A stretch of DNA of 35,327 bases from an uncultured Lachnospiraceae bacterium (lineage in GTDB: Bacteria; Bacillota; Clostridia; Lachnospirales; Lachnospiraceae). Positions 8,744 through 17,413 of this stretch are shown one piece after another. The stretch is from positions 1 to 35,327 of the forward strand of contig CAOKOL010000038.1 of NCBI GenBank assembly GCA_948470335.1. The letters run 5' to 3'. The first letter of the stretch is position 1, and each line of letters starts with the position of its first letter. A program made the position numbers and the translations under genes. Under the pieces are notes generated by a model. That model was not told the DNA's origin, searched no databases, and saw only the letters and a program-made list of their open reading frames with translations.

Positions 8744-9589
8744 CTAAAATATTGACGGTTTGAAAAATTTCCTGTAAACGGCATATCCTTTGGGAAAGAT
8801 ATACTGCATCCGTATTTCCAGCCGCACTTTCCAGGTCACACGGAACATTCTGTGCAGAATAAAAATAACCGGATAGTCAGATTCCGTTCCCTGATACAGC
8901 TTTCTGTTTTTCCACAGCCAGGGACCCAGGCCGCAGGGAAGACCAAACTGGGTGGCGTCCCGGTAAGAACGGACATGTTCTTTTTTGGACACAAGACTCC
9001 ACACAGACTGGTCATGACGGTGATCCCGGAAGCCCTCATAATTATCTTTTCCCAGACAATTAGGCGCATCGGTAATCAGCTCATCCTGCTGGGCCAGCGC
9101 AAGCCACTCCCTGATTACCCGCTCAGAATGCGCCGTCTTTTTCAGTACAATCGTGCCCGCCATCCGCTGAGCTGTCCGGGCATATTCCTCCCGGTCCGCA
9201 TCGAGCGCCAGAAACACATCCCGTTTCGTATACTCATACTCCATATGGTTGATGGCAAAAGCCATCATATCGTCTCCCTGCCGCTCCATGGCCCGGATCA
9301 GCTTTCTGACGGAAGCATTGTAGTAGATCCCGGCGTCGCAGTAGACCAGATAATCCCCCTCCTGCAGAAGCCGCAGCGTGCGCTCAATAAAATAAGGCTT
9401 CCACAGCCAGTATCCGTTTCCTCTGGGCTGAGAAAGAATATGTTCATTTTTTTTCCGGAATTCCTCATCAATATCCGAAACCAGATACTGATATACCCGA
9501 TCCGCGCCGCCCTTTTTCCTGGCCGTTCGGGCATTGTACTCCATGGCCTTCCGATACCGATCATCCGCGCATGTCACCGCTGCAATCAT
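8744..9589 (-). CDS. Unclassified GT-A-like transferase of surface-polysaccharide type
   Basis: 281 residues, no signal or membrane segment. Visible blocks are an N-terminal strand MIAAVTCADDRYRKAM, the block GNGYWLWKPYFIERTL (about 58-73), and a DxD-like site DYLVYCDAGIYYNAS (78-92). Later come NYEGFRDHRHDQSVWSLV and a C-terminal YVFPKGYAVYRKF-like basic tail. Proteins with YWLWKPY plus CDAG are found in surface polysaccharide loci and are usually unnamed. The gene starts one base after the stop codon of the fucosyltransferase gene, so the two are co-transcribed. It ends eight bases from the convergent GT2 gene. Acceptor and donor cannot be read from the sequence. Confidence 0.6.
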   Translation of the reverse strand: MIAAVTCADDRYRKAMEYNARTARKKGGADRVYQYLVSDIDEEFRKKNEHILSQPRGNGYWLWKPYFIERTLRLLQEGDYLVYCDAGIYYNASVRKLIRAMERQGDDMMAFAINHMEYEYTKRDVFLALDADREEYARTAQRMAGTIVLKKTAHSERVIREWLALAQQDELITDAPNCLGKDNYEGFRDHRHDQSVWSLVSKKEHVRSYRDATQFGLPCGLGPWLWKNRKLYQGTESDYPVIFILHRMFRVTWKVRLEIRMQYIFPKGYAVYRKFFKPSIF

Positions 9590-9590
9590 C

Positions 9591-10547
9591 TCACTGCACC
9601 TCCACCGGATACCACCCCTCCAGATTCCGGATCCGCAGGTCCCCGCCTCTGGTAAAATGATCGGGATATACCACTCTGCGCCCGGGGTTCTGATTTAAAA
9701 GCCCCGCCCATGTACTGAACGTGGAATTGGCAATGATATTGTGCCGGCACAGGCTCATCAGCTGCATATCCCGGAAACTGTTTTCTGCCCTGTTATGGGA
9801 AACCACCGTCTTTCGATCCAGCCAGGAAAAAGCCTCCCCGGCATATTCCTCATCATCGGAAAATACAAAGAACCGGTCGCCCTCCGTATTTTCCCTGATC
9901 CAGTCCACGGCCCTCCGGTAATACTCCATGGTCAGAATATCAAACTGACTCCCCACATAATCCCCCCGGCGCACATGGATGGACACGGAATGGCTGTCCC
10001 TGATCTCCTGACAAATCTCCCGGTTCCTCCCATCCTGAATCTCCGGAAAACAAAAATCCCGGCGAAGCTCCGGCAAAATGCCGGAATAATAATTCTCGTG
10101 CTCCCAGTAGCCTCTCACGCTCCAGTCTTCTTGCATGTCCAGATGCATCAGCCGGTCAAACACTTCTTCATTATACCGGCACCGGTCGCAGAGAAAGCTT
10201 TCGTCGATAATCCGGTAGGTTCCCAGAAGCCGGCTGACCCGGTCCGCTTTCCGGTTATACCAGACCCGCGCCCGCTCCAGCTTTCTCATCAGCCGGGAAT
10301 CCGACCAGATGGGAATACCGCCGCCGGTTTTAAAAATCTCCCGGTTGCCGGCCACCTCCAGATGAAAAGGAGAGCCAGGATGCTCGAACACCCGTTTTAG
10401 CTCAAAGCCCTGATGGGCACCGTATAACCGGAACCGGGTAATATCCGCTTTTACCGTCGTCTCCGGATATCTGAGAGACAGTCGTTTGCACATGGCATAC
10501 TGATACATCTGATTGCCCAGACCGCTGGTGATCATTACGATAATCAT
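9591..10547 (-). CDS. GT11 family, alpha-1,2-fucosyltransferase type
   Basis: 318 residues. The N-terminal GLGNQMYQYA (9-18) and the GDP-fucose binding motif HVRRGDY (191-197) are the defining signatures of GT11. GYWEHENYY (about 146-154) and the third motif IANSTFSTWAGLLNQ (about 275-290) also fit. These enzymes move fucose from GDP-fucose to the 2-OH of galactose-like acceptors in the cytosol. AGAGGAG lies about 11 bases before the ATG. It sits in a leftward transferase cluster and would cap a surface oligosaccharide. No GDP-fucose synthesis genes (Gmd/Fcl) are in the window, so the donor must come from elsewhere. The exact linkage is inferred from the family. Confidence 0.88.
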   Translation of the reverse strand: MIIVMITSGLGNQMYQYAMCKRLSLRYPETTVKADITRFRLYGAHQGFELKRVFEHPGSPFHLEVAGNREIFKTGGGIPIWSDSRLMRKLERARVWYNRKADRVSRLLGTYRIIDESFLCDRCRYNEEVFDRLMHLDMQEDWSVRGYWEHENYYSGILPELRRDFCFPEIQDGRNREICQEIRDSHSVSIHVRRGDYVGSQFDILTMEYYRRAVDWIRENTEGDRFFVFSDDEEYAGEAFSWLDRKTVVSHNRAENSFRDMQLMSLCRHNIIANSTFSTWAGLLNQNPGRRVVYPDHFTRGGDLRIRNLEGWYPVEVQ

Positions 10548-10561
10548 GATCGAATTTCTCC

Positions 10562-10641
10562 TCTTTCATACACCGACACAGCGTCGGCATCAGCCTTGAC
10601 TGACACAGGTTTCCTGTCAGTTTTCCCTTCCCGACTGCCGT
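10562..10641 (-). other. Two small hairpins in the gap between GT14 and GT11 genes
   Basis: In the transcript direction, an imperfect stem CTGACAGG/CC-TGTCAG with a two-base bulge is followed by CCGAC/GTCGG with a five-base loop. Neither has a U-run, so these look like RNA processing or stability elements, not terminators. Confidence 0.35.
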
Positions 10642-11586
10642 TTACATATCACAGACCGGCTGACTGCCGTTACACCACCCCGCATCCTGATCCAGCATGT
10701 CCAGAAGCCCTTCCGACTGCCCGGAACACACCTTTCTCACAAACAGCTCATCCCGCCGTCTCAGGTCGTCATAATCCTCCTGCCGGAAAATCCGGATCTG
10801 TCTGGGGTATTCAAAATAGTGAAGATTTCTCCAGTTGACCAGGTATCGCTTCTCCGGCTCCGGTCCCCCCATCGCCGTGCGTTCGCCATAGGCGGAATTA
10901 TACAGGATACTGGCAAAAAACGTCTCGTCACAGGGAAAAATATGGCTGTAATATGTTACAAATCCGGGATGTTTCTTCACAAAATCCAGAATAAAGGCAC
11001 CGCAGGCCCCGGTCAGGGCCCACTGGGCGCTGCCCCAGTAGCAGTGGTAAACCGTCTCCCCCTCCCGGTAACGGCCGGAACGAATATAGAAAGGATGCCA
11101 GTCATTCAGCCGGTTCCAGAGCCTGGCAGGCAGGCTGTCATTTAGCATCCAGTACCGCCTGCATCTTTGAAAATGATATACGTCCCGCGAATCCGAAACA
11201 CAGCAGGCCCGCAGAAATTCCGTCTCCGGACGGGCCTGGAAAAATGCCAGCAGTTCTTCATTGGATTTCAGCGGATAGTCCAGCCCCTGAAGCAGTACCA
11301 GACGGCCGCATCCGGCTTTTACGCCGGCCTCCAGCAGCTTCAGTTCCGCCCGCACCGTCCCCATGCGCCCCCATTTACAGTCTTCCCGTTCTTCGATCCA
11401 CCCGATCCGGGGATGATCGGAAATTTCCCGGCGAAAAACCGCCTCCTCTGCTTTCCTGTCCACATGGATCCAGACATAAAACTGCTCCGTGTCCGCAAGT
11501 CGTCTCGCCAGCCTGCCGATATGAACCGGATCCGTATGGCATAAAATAAGAAATCCTACCTTCAACTTCGCATCCTCCCGGATCAC
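10642..11586 (-). CDS. GT14-like glycosyltransferase (core-2/I-branching enzyme family)
   Basis: 314 residues. N-terminal KVGFLILCHTDPVHIGRL and HVDRKAE are followed by the family hallmarks LVLLQGLDYPLKSNEEL (about 96-112), YWGSAQWALT (about 188-197) and PCDETFFASIL (about 222-232). These match the Branch/GT14 group, whose eukaryotic members add beta-1,6-GlcNAc or xylose. In bacteria the linkage is usually unproven. The listed GTG start overlaps the upstream TGA (GTGA). A TTG at 11565 has GGGAGG eight bases upstream and begins exactly at the family's first strand (KVGFLILCH), so it may be the true start. The gene belongs to the leftward transferase operon. Confidence 0.82.
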   Translation of the reverse strand: MIREDAKLKVGFLILCHTDPVHIGRLARRLADTEQFYVWIHVDRKAEEAVFRREISDHPRIGWIEEREDCKWGRMGTVRAELKLLEAGVKAGCGRLVLLQGLDYPLKSNEELLAFFQARPETEFLRACCVSDSRDVYHFQRCRRYWMLNDSLPARLWNRLNDWHPFYIRSGRYREGETVYHCYWGSAQWALTGACGAFILDFVKKHPGFVTYYSHIFPCDETFFASILYNSAYGERTAMGGPEPEKRYLVNWRNLHYFEYPRQIRIFRQEDYDDLRRRDELFVRKVCSGQSEGLLDMLDQDAGWCNGSQPVCDM

Positions 11587-13217
11587 TCCACATCGCCCAG
11601 CTTAATCACAATCAGATCATCAATGACCTGTATGGAATCAGCCGCAGGCCAGACAGGCATGGCGGCTACCTGTTCCGAATCAATCAGTTCCGCTTTGACT
11701 TCTTCACTGGCCAGCGGAAACCTCCAGGTCCATCCGCCGGAGACAGGCCAGTTATTATTCCCCACGTCCACCGGCGGAATCTCAACCTCCGGATGCATCC
11801 GATAATAGGACAGTTCCAGCCCGATCACTTCCGACAGAAACAAAGCGGGGGCAGAACCGGCGCTGAACAGGTTATTGTAAATCGATTTTAATAAAGCCAA
11901 CTGCCTGATGCCGCTGTTTCCCTCATATTCTTCCTCCGTAAACCAGGGCGTCAGTCCTACGATGACGATTCCCTTCCGGGTACCGTCATCCAGCAGATGA
12001 ATGTGGGTCGCGATCTCCACGCCGGTGGCATAGGATTCCTCGTAGCATCGGTGCATATACTGATACATCATATTGGCAGTGACACCATTGTTGAATATTA
12101 TCACGGCCAGCAGCAATGCCGCCGCATCGCTTTTTCCCGGCTTTACCCAGCGGGCGGCAAGAATCCCCGCGAAAATATAGAGCAGACAGACACTTTGCTC
12201 CATTCGGGTCCCGTACTGAATTCCCTGGGATGTGAAAAACCAGATAAATACGGCAAAGGGAATCGCCGCCATACACAACAGGAATAAGGCCATATGTCCT
12301 TTTCTGACATACAGCCTGCTTTTTCTGACAGCCGTTCCCACAATATACGCCGCCGCCGACAAAAACAGGATATTCAGCACCGTATACATGGTAAGGCCCC
12401 GCCGGAGAAAATTCCACACAAAAAATACGGAGGCAAACGATACGATCGTCCGTTTCACTGCGTTCAGGACAGAGCCGATTCCCATCTGCCCGACTGACTC
12501 AATCCCCATATCATAGTTTGGCTGCAGATTGCCCTGGCAGACCATGGCGATCTGCCAGATGCCGTAATAAGCGATCATGCCCAGTCCGTAAATCAGCAAC
12601 TGGTTCCGGATCCACCGGGTATATAACGGCTTCTCATGCCGGTTTTCCAGAAGCTCCGCCATAAAGTAGCAGAGAGAAAGCACCATCGCAAAACTGACAT
12701 AGGCCTGATAGATTCCGCAGGTCAGCGTAATACTTACAAATGCCAGAAACAGGCGGCTCTTTCTCTTTTCACCGATCATGGAAAAGCGGACGGTCAGCGC
12801 CGCCAGTGCCATTGACAGCATATAGCCGTCAGCAGTATATTCATAATAAAATGTCTGCGTCACTGCCGGAAATGTGGCCAGCAGTCCGCCGGTCAGCACA
12901 ATCAGCACCGGATTCTCCATCCGGAAAATATCTGCGACAATGGCGGCAGTCACACCGATCCAGAACAGAGACAGAATGCCGTTCACCCAGGGCAGATCAA
13001 AAAAAGAGCTGAAACTGCAGGCGACGGCGAGAAACCATCGGCCTGACCGCACAATATTCTGGGTACCGTATACATTAAACAGAGAATCGTGGCCCGGAAG
13101 TGTATTAGTAAATTTATACATATGAACAAACAGGCCGATGGCAAATGCAGAGAAAAATGCAAGCTTCCAACTTTTCTTTATTCCGGTCCGATAAAATTGT
13201 ATAAACCCCTCTCCCAT
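11583..13217 (-). CDS. GtrII-like membrane glucosyltransferase
   Basis: 544 residues with about 10-11 membrane helices and a soluble C-terminal domain of about 150 residues. The first external loop contains NTLPGHDSLFNVYGTQNIVRSGRWF, and the next helix begins LPWVNGILSLFW; this arrangement is typical of the glucosyltransferase GtrII domain (Glucos_trans_II). Such proteins use undecaprenyl-phosphate glucose to decorate surface polysaccharide outside the membrane. AAAGGAGA stands eight bases before the ATG. It is the first gene of the leftward glycan operon and overlaps the GT14 gene by four bases. The GT2 at 7.8 kb is the obvious supplier of its lipid-linked donor, although transcribed from the opposite side. 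No GtrA-type flippase gene is visible. Confidence 0.8.
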   Translation of the reverse strand: MGEGFIQFYRTGIKKSWKLAFFSAFAIGLFVHMYKFTNTLPGHDSLFNVYGTQNIVRSGRWFLAVACSFSSFFDLPWVNGILSLFWIGVTAAIVADIFRMENPVLIVLTGGLLATFPAVTQTFYYEYTADGYMLSMALAALTVRFSMIGEKRKSRLFLAFVSITLTCGIYQAYVSFAMVLSLCYFMAELLENRHEKPLYTRWIRNQLLIYGLGMIAYYGIWQIAMVCQGNLQPNYDMGIESVGQMGIGSVLNAVKRTIVSFASVFFVWNFLRRGLTMYTVLNILFLSAAAYIVGTAVRKSRLYVRKGHMALFLLCMAAIPFAVFIWFFTSQGIQYGTRMEQSVCLLYIFAGILAARWVKPGKSDAAALLLAVIIFNNGVTANMMYQYMHRCYEESYATGVEIATHIHLLDDGTRKGIVIVGLTPWFTEEEYEGNSGIRQLALLKSIYNNLFSAGSAPALFLSEVIGLELSYYRMHPEVEIPPVDVGNNNWPVSGGWTWRFPLASEEVKAELIDSEQVAAMPVWPAADSIQVIDDLIVIKLGDVE

Positions 13218-13261
13218 GCCAAGTTCTCCTTTATCCGAAATCCGGTATTCATGTGTTCCTT

Positions 13262-13290
13262 AGTATAACATGGGCAAAATCAGAAGTCAA
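13262..13290 (-). promoter_or_regulatory. Promoter of the leftward glycosyltransferase operon
   Basis: Minus strand TTGACT (13290-13285), 17 bases, TATACT (13267-13262), 45 bases before the GtrII-like start codon. Confidence 0.7.
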
Positions 13291-13344
13291 TTTCATCCGG
13301 AAATCAAAAGAAAAAACAGCCATATCAATAACCGACATAAAAGA

Positions 13345-14844
13345 TTAACGCAAAACCGCCCCCTCCGTTATGTATTTTAACCCTGCATGCATTCTTTTAT
13401 AGATCTGATACCGTCTCTCACATTCTTCGGAACAGAGCCGGTCCGGAACAAAGCACCGCTCCACCTGCACATTCCCCTCGGAAATCTGTTCCAGTGACGT
13501 CACACACCCTTCCTGATAGGCCGCAAGCAGGGCGATCCCAAAAGCCGGTCCGATCATGCCGTCCATCTTTTCAACAGGCATTTTCAGCACATCTGCCAGC
13601 GTCTGCACCCACACATGGCTTTTCGCGCCGCCGCCTACCACCTTCACGCTTCCAAACCGGTCAAGGGGCAGATGCATTTCCTCCGCCAACTGCCGGAAGC
13701 TGAAACATAGGCCCTCCACCACGGCGTACAACATATCCTCCCGCCTGGTTTCCGGACTGAGACCGACAAAAGCCCCTCTGATATCCGGGTCCGCATACAG
13801 CGTTTTGTCCCCCATCAGATGGGGATAAAATACCAGACCGCTGCCGGAAGAACCGTTACGCCCCTGCTCCAGCATTCCGTCAATCTGCGAAAAATCTGCC
13901 GCTCCCAGCATGTTCCGCGCCCACCACTCAAAGGTGTTTCCGTTGGACTGAACCACCCCCTGTACCAGATAGGAGCAGGAACGGCCGTCAAAGGAAAAGA
14001 GAATCATTTTTCCTTTTGCCTGCTCCTTTGTCTTTGCGACCGGCATCATCAAAACGCCTGAGGTCCCCAGAGAAATCACCGGATATCCCCGCCCCAGACA
14101 TCCGGTGGAAACGGCAGCGGCCGGGTTATCCCCGGTTCCCGTCAGAACCTTTATGTTCCGGTCAAGGGAAAACAGCTTCGCCATTTCCTCCGTCAGTGTA
14201 CCGGCGACCTGAACGCTGCCTCTGACCGGCGGGTAAACGTCGTTGGTCAGCCCCAATAGCTCCCGCATTTCCCCGGACCACTGCCGCCGGTGAATCTGAT
14301 ACAGACAGGAGGTGGAAGCCTCGCAGTAGTCTGTTCCGTAAGCCCCGGTCAGCCGGTAAACCAGATAGTCGGGGCCGATCAGAAACTTCCGTATTTTTTT
14401 AAAGTGTTCCGGTTCCCGCTCTTTCATCCAGTAAAGATTCGCCGCCGGACTCCCGGTGGAAATGGTTTTTGACAGATAGGCACCTTCCTCAAAGGTCTCC
14501 ATCTTCTGTCTCAGCTCCGGGATCAGCTCTTTTGTGCGGATGTCATTCCACATAATGGCCGGGCGCACCGGTTTTCCGGTTTCGTCCAGAGTCACCAGCG
14601 TATGCATCTGTCCGGTAATGCCGATTCCCCGCAGGTTTTTCCTGTCACAGCAGGATAACGCCTTTTCCATCGCCTTTTTCATACATCCGAACCAGATCTC
14701 CGGATCGATCTCGCTCCATCCCTGATTGGGCCGGGCGGTCTGATAGTTTTCCGTTATCTGCGCCAGCACATTTTTATAACCGTCCATCAGAACCAGCTTC
14801 ATGGCGGACGTGCCCAAATCAACACCCAAAAATAGTCGTTCCAT
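13345..14844 (-). CDS. xylB: Xylulokinase (FGGY family)
   Basis: 499 residues, the normal length for the family. FLGVDLGTSAMKLVLMD is the N-terminal phosphate loop, GITGQMHTLVTLD corresponds to the xylulokinase GQMH segment, and MWNDIRTKELIPEL is the sugar-binding WNDxRT motif. GTGDNPAAAVSTG carries the catalytic Asp, and VVGGGAKSHVWVQTLADVL is the second FGGY-type ATP region. The expected reaction is D-xylulose + ATP to xylulose 5-phosphate in the cytosol. AAGGAC precedes the ATG. It is the last gene of the leftward sugar operon, 79 bp after the aldolase. A related ketopentose or ketohexose substrate is possible. Confidence 0.83.
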   Translation of the reverse strand: MERLFLGVDLGTSAMKLVLMDGYKNVLAQITENYQTARPNQGWSEIDPEIWFGCMKKAMEKALSCCDRKNLRGIGITGQMHTLVTLDETGKPVRPAIMWNDIRTKELIPELRQKMETFEEGAYLSKTISTGSPAANLYWMKEREPEHFKKIRKFLIGPDYLVYRLTGAYGTDYCEASTSCLYQIHRRQWSGEMRELLGLTNDVYPPVRGSVQVAGTLTEEMAKLFSLDRNIKVLTGTGDNPAAAVSTGCLGRGYPVISLGTSGVLMMPVAKTKEQAKGKMILFSFDGRSCSYLVQGVVQSNGNTFEWWARNMLGAADFSQIDGMLEQGRNGSSGSGLVFYPHLMGDKTLYADPDIRGAFVGLSPETRREDMLYAVVEGLCFSFRQLAEEMHLPLDRFGSVKVVGGGAKSHVWVQTLADVLKMPVEKMDGMIGPAFGIALLAAYQEGCVTSLEQISEGNVQVERCFVPDRLCSEECERRYQIYKRMHAGLKYITEGAVLR

Positions 14845-14923
14845 ATTACAGTCCTTTTCCCAAACATGTACTCCCGAAATCTCGCTGTGCCTGATTTCAA
14901 ACGTACAAAAACACAGGGGTTGG

Positions 14924-15760
14924 TTAATGTTCGTTAATCATAGTTACCAGTTCCCTCGCCTTTGCGGCCACATCGTCCACCGCTTCCAGACTCAGATGAA
15001 TCACATCATGTTCATTGTGATTCTGCTCATAGGCCCGTCCGAAGGTACCGATATACGCTTTGCGCAGATCGGAGCCATAATTGATCTTGATCAGCCCATG
15101 CTTTTTCGCCTCCCAGATCACTTCCTTCGGAATACCGGAGCCTCCGTGAAGCACCAGGGGAACCGGGCATACTTCATGGATTCTGGCCAGCAGCGGAATG
15201 TCAATCCGGGGATTCAGACAGAGACCGTGAACATTTCCCACGGACACCGCCAGCACGTCGCAGCCGGTCCGCTCCACGAAATCCGCTACCATATCCGGGT
15301 CTGTCTTGCATTCCTCCTCGTTCACCACGTCTTCTTCCTTGCCCTGCAGAGCGCCCAGCTCCACCTCCACGGGAATCCCGTAAAAATGGCAGTACTCGGC
15401 AGCCCGGCGGCTCTCCCGCACATTTTCCTCAAAGGGCAGATGGGAAGCGTCCACCATAATGGAAGTAAATCCGGCATCCACGCAGGCTTTTACATCCGCG
15501 AAAGACTTGCCGTGGTCCAGATGAAGACCGATGGGCGTCTCCGCGTCCTTTACCGCGTCCCGTGCAATCATGGCAATCACATCTGGATTCGAAAGGCGCA
15601 GATTGTTGGAGGAAATCTGGATATAGCCCGGCAGATTTGCCTCCATAAGACCCTTTGCAATCGCATAGGTCATCTCCAGATTGGTGGTATTAAAGGCCGG
15701 AAGCACATGTTGGTACTTCCGGGCATAATTCATAAGGTCGTAACCGTTTACAAGCTTCAT
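14924..15760 (-). CDS. Class II aldolase, fructose/tagatose-bisphosphate aldolase family
   Basis: 278 residues in a TIM-barrel family. The catalytic Asp82 and zinc ligand His83 lie in GLHLDHGKSF; the further zinc His residues are His178 (GNVHGL) and His205 (LHGGSGIP). The numbering resembles GatY/KbaY-type tagatose-bisphosphate aldolases. It cleaves a ketose mono- or bisphosphate to dihydroxyacetone phosphate and an aldehyde. The ATG at 15760 is chosen because AGGAGA lies ten bases upstream and the family starts at MKLVNGYD; the longer in-frame GTG start at 15808 adds 16 unconserved residues. Lying between two FGGY kinases, it probably cleaves the phosphorylated product of one of them. The exact substrate cannot be read. 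Confidence 0.85.
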   Translation of the reverse strand: MKLVNGYDLMNYARKYQHVLPAFNTTNLEMTYAIAKGLMEANLPGYIQISSNNLRLSNPDVIAMIARDAVKDAETPIGLHLDHGKSFADVKACVDAGFTSIMVDASHLPFEENVRESRRAAEYCHFYGIPVEVELGALQGKEEDVVNEEECKTDPDMVADFVERTGCDVLAVSVGNVHGLCLNPRIDIPLLARIHEVCPVPLVLHGGSGIPKEVIWEAKKHGLIKINYGSDLRKAYIGTFGRAYEQNHNEHDVIHLSLEAVDDVAAKARELVTMINEH

Positions 15761-15799
15761 AACGCTGTCATCTCCTATACCCGTTTTCAAAACTGTTTT

Positions 15800-15827
15800 C
15801 CGGTGCAACCGCTTACGCGGTCACCGG
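15800..15827 (-). other. Stable intergenic hairpin between FGGY kinase and aldolase genes
   Basis: CCGGTG pairs with CACCGG and the inner ACCGC with GCGGT around a GTAA loop, with one two-base bulge. There is no U-run after it in the transcript direction. It is more likely an mRNA stability or processing element than a terminator. Confidence 0.55.
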
Positions 15828-15832
15828 CCCGA

Positions 15833-17329
15833 TTATTTAAAATCGTACATTTTCTCATAAAAAATTTTATATTTTGCAAACTTCTCCATATAATAATCCC
15901 GCAGCCGGTCGTCGGGGAAAAATTCTTCTTCCACTTTCACCGCCCGGCGAATGCCTTCCTCCAGCGACGGATAGGCTCCCACCCCGACAGCCGCCATCAG
16001 CATACAGCCCAGAGTTCCCGATTCTCTGCTTTTCAGAGACAGCACCCGCTGTCCGAATACATCCGCCCGGATCTGCATGGTCAGACGGGAGGCCGCGCCG
16101 CCGCCGGTAACGGCGATGGTATTCATCCGGGTACCCAGCTTTCTAAGCCGCTCATAGGACAGATACATCTGAAAAGCCATTCCCTCTAAAATACCCCTGT
16201 ACAGCTCCTCCGGCCTTGTGTGAATCGTCAGCCCCGTAACCGTTCCTCTGGCGTCCATGGAAAGATCGGGATTTCCCGAAGAGCCGAACTGGGGAAGCAC
16301 CATCACCTCTGTTTTCAAAAACTCCGCAGCCCGGTCAATATAATCGTAAAAGTTCTCGCCCCTGGCCTCGCACTCCATAACCGTCCCCTTTAAAATGGTA
16401 TCTCTGGCCCAGTTTTTCAGAGCGCCGCAGGTGGTCACCTCCAAACTTGACAGGTAGGTGTCCGGCAGCACATAGGGAATACAGGTGAAATCATTCCGGA
16501 TCATATAGTCTGTCACGGACCGATCCGGCATCCCCGGCAGCATGGCAAATAAAAATTCGCAGGTGCCCATGCCGCATTCTCCGGTTTCCATATTCATAAG
16601 CCCGCTTCCAAGGGCCGCCATCGACTGGTCGTGTCCTCCGGCTATCAGCTTCATCTCCCGGTTCAGACACAGCTCCTCCGCCATCTCCGGCAGAATGGTA
16701 CCGATCACCGTCAGCGGCGGCACCGGACGGGACATCTGCGCTTTCCTCACATGGGCAAAAGACAGAAGCTCCTCCGACCAGTCCATTTTCCGGATGTCAA
16801 AGGCCATGCTTCTGGCCGCCGAGGAGAAGCTTACGCACCGCTCCCCCGTCAGCATATAGCCGATAAAATCCTCATAGTGCAGAATCGCCGACGCTTTTTT
16901 TATGGCCTGGGTATTCCGGTCCAGCCACATATATTTCGGCAAGCCGTACAGCTCGTTGGGCGGAAGGCCTGTGATCTCAAAAATCCGCTCCGCCCCCATC
17001 TTCTCCATAATCTCCCCCGTCTCAGGAATTCCCCTGGGATCTCCTGTCAGCATGGAATTCGCCAGAAACCCCCCGTTTCCATCCATGCAGACTACCGACT
17101 CTCCAAGGCTGGTAACCGCCATGGCCTCGACCGGTTCCGGACAGCTCTGTCCCGTCTCCTTTAACAAAAGCTTCACCTGCTCCCAGACCGTCCTCGGATC
17201 CAGCTCCCGCCGTCCGTCCGTTCCAAGCTCTTTATAGGTACGGGATGCCTGAAACAACACATTCCCGTCTAAATCATAGACCAGTATCTTACTTCCGCTG
17301 GTTCCCACGTCAAGCCCCGCAAATGCCAC
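15833..17329 (-). CDS. FGGY-family carbohydrate kinase, substrate unassigned
   Basis: 498 residues. AGLDVGTSGSKILVYD is the N-terminal phosphate loop, AVTSLGESVVCMD the following strand, GGHDQSMAALGSG holds the probable catalytic Asp, and AVTGGGAASRLTMQIRADVFG the C-terminal ATP region. At the sugar-binding position it has LTGDPRG, not the WNDxR of the xylulokinase at 13.3 kb, so the substrate should differ. The start is GTG, with AAAGGAG ten bases upstream. It follows the permease by 84 bp in the same operon. Having a second, divergent FGGY kinase in one operon suggests two phosphorylation routes. Confidence 0.82.
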   Translation of the reverse strand: MAFAGLDVGTSGSKILVYDLDGNVLFQASRTYKELGTDGRRELDPRTVWEQVKLLLKETGQSCPEPVEAMAVTSLGESVVCMDGNGGFLANSMLTGDPRGIPETGEIMEKMGAERIFEITGLPPNELYGLPKYMWLDRNTQAIKKASAILHYEDFIGYMLTGERCVSFSSAARSMAFDIRKMDWSEELLSFAHVRKAQMSRPVPPLTVIGTILPEMAEELCLNREMKLIAGGHDQSMAALGSGLMNMETGECGMGTCEFLFAMLPGMPDRSVTDYMIRNDFTCIPYVLPDTYLSSLEVTTCGALKNWARDTILKGTVMECEARGENFYDYIDRAAEFLKTEVMVLPQFGSSGNPDLSMDARGTVTGLTIHTRPEELYRGILEGMAFQMYLSYERLRKLGTRMNTIAVTGGGAASRLTMQIRADVFGQRVLSLKSRESGTLGCMLMAAVGVGAYPSLEEGIRRAVKVEEEFFPDDRLRDYYMEKFAKYKIFYEKMYDFK

Positions 17330-17413
17330 AGACGCCTCACTCCTTTCTCAGACCCCGCGTATCCGGCCCGCCTTCTCACAAAAGCCTTTTATTTTCCTAC
17401 AGCCGCGCCGCTG

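Noticed and set aside
14801..16189. Long open frame (462 codons) on the plus strand
   Set aside because: It lies antisense to the xylulokinase, aldolase and FGGY kinase genes, spans their gaps, has no ribosome site and a His/Pro/Gln-rich shadow composition.
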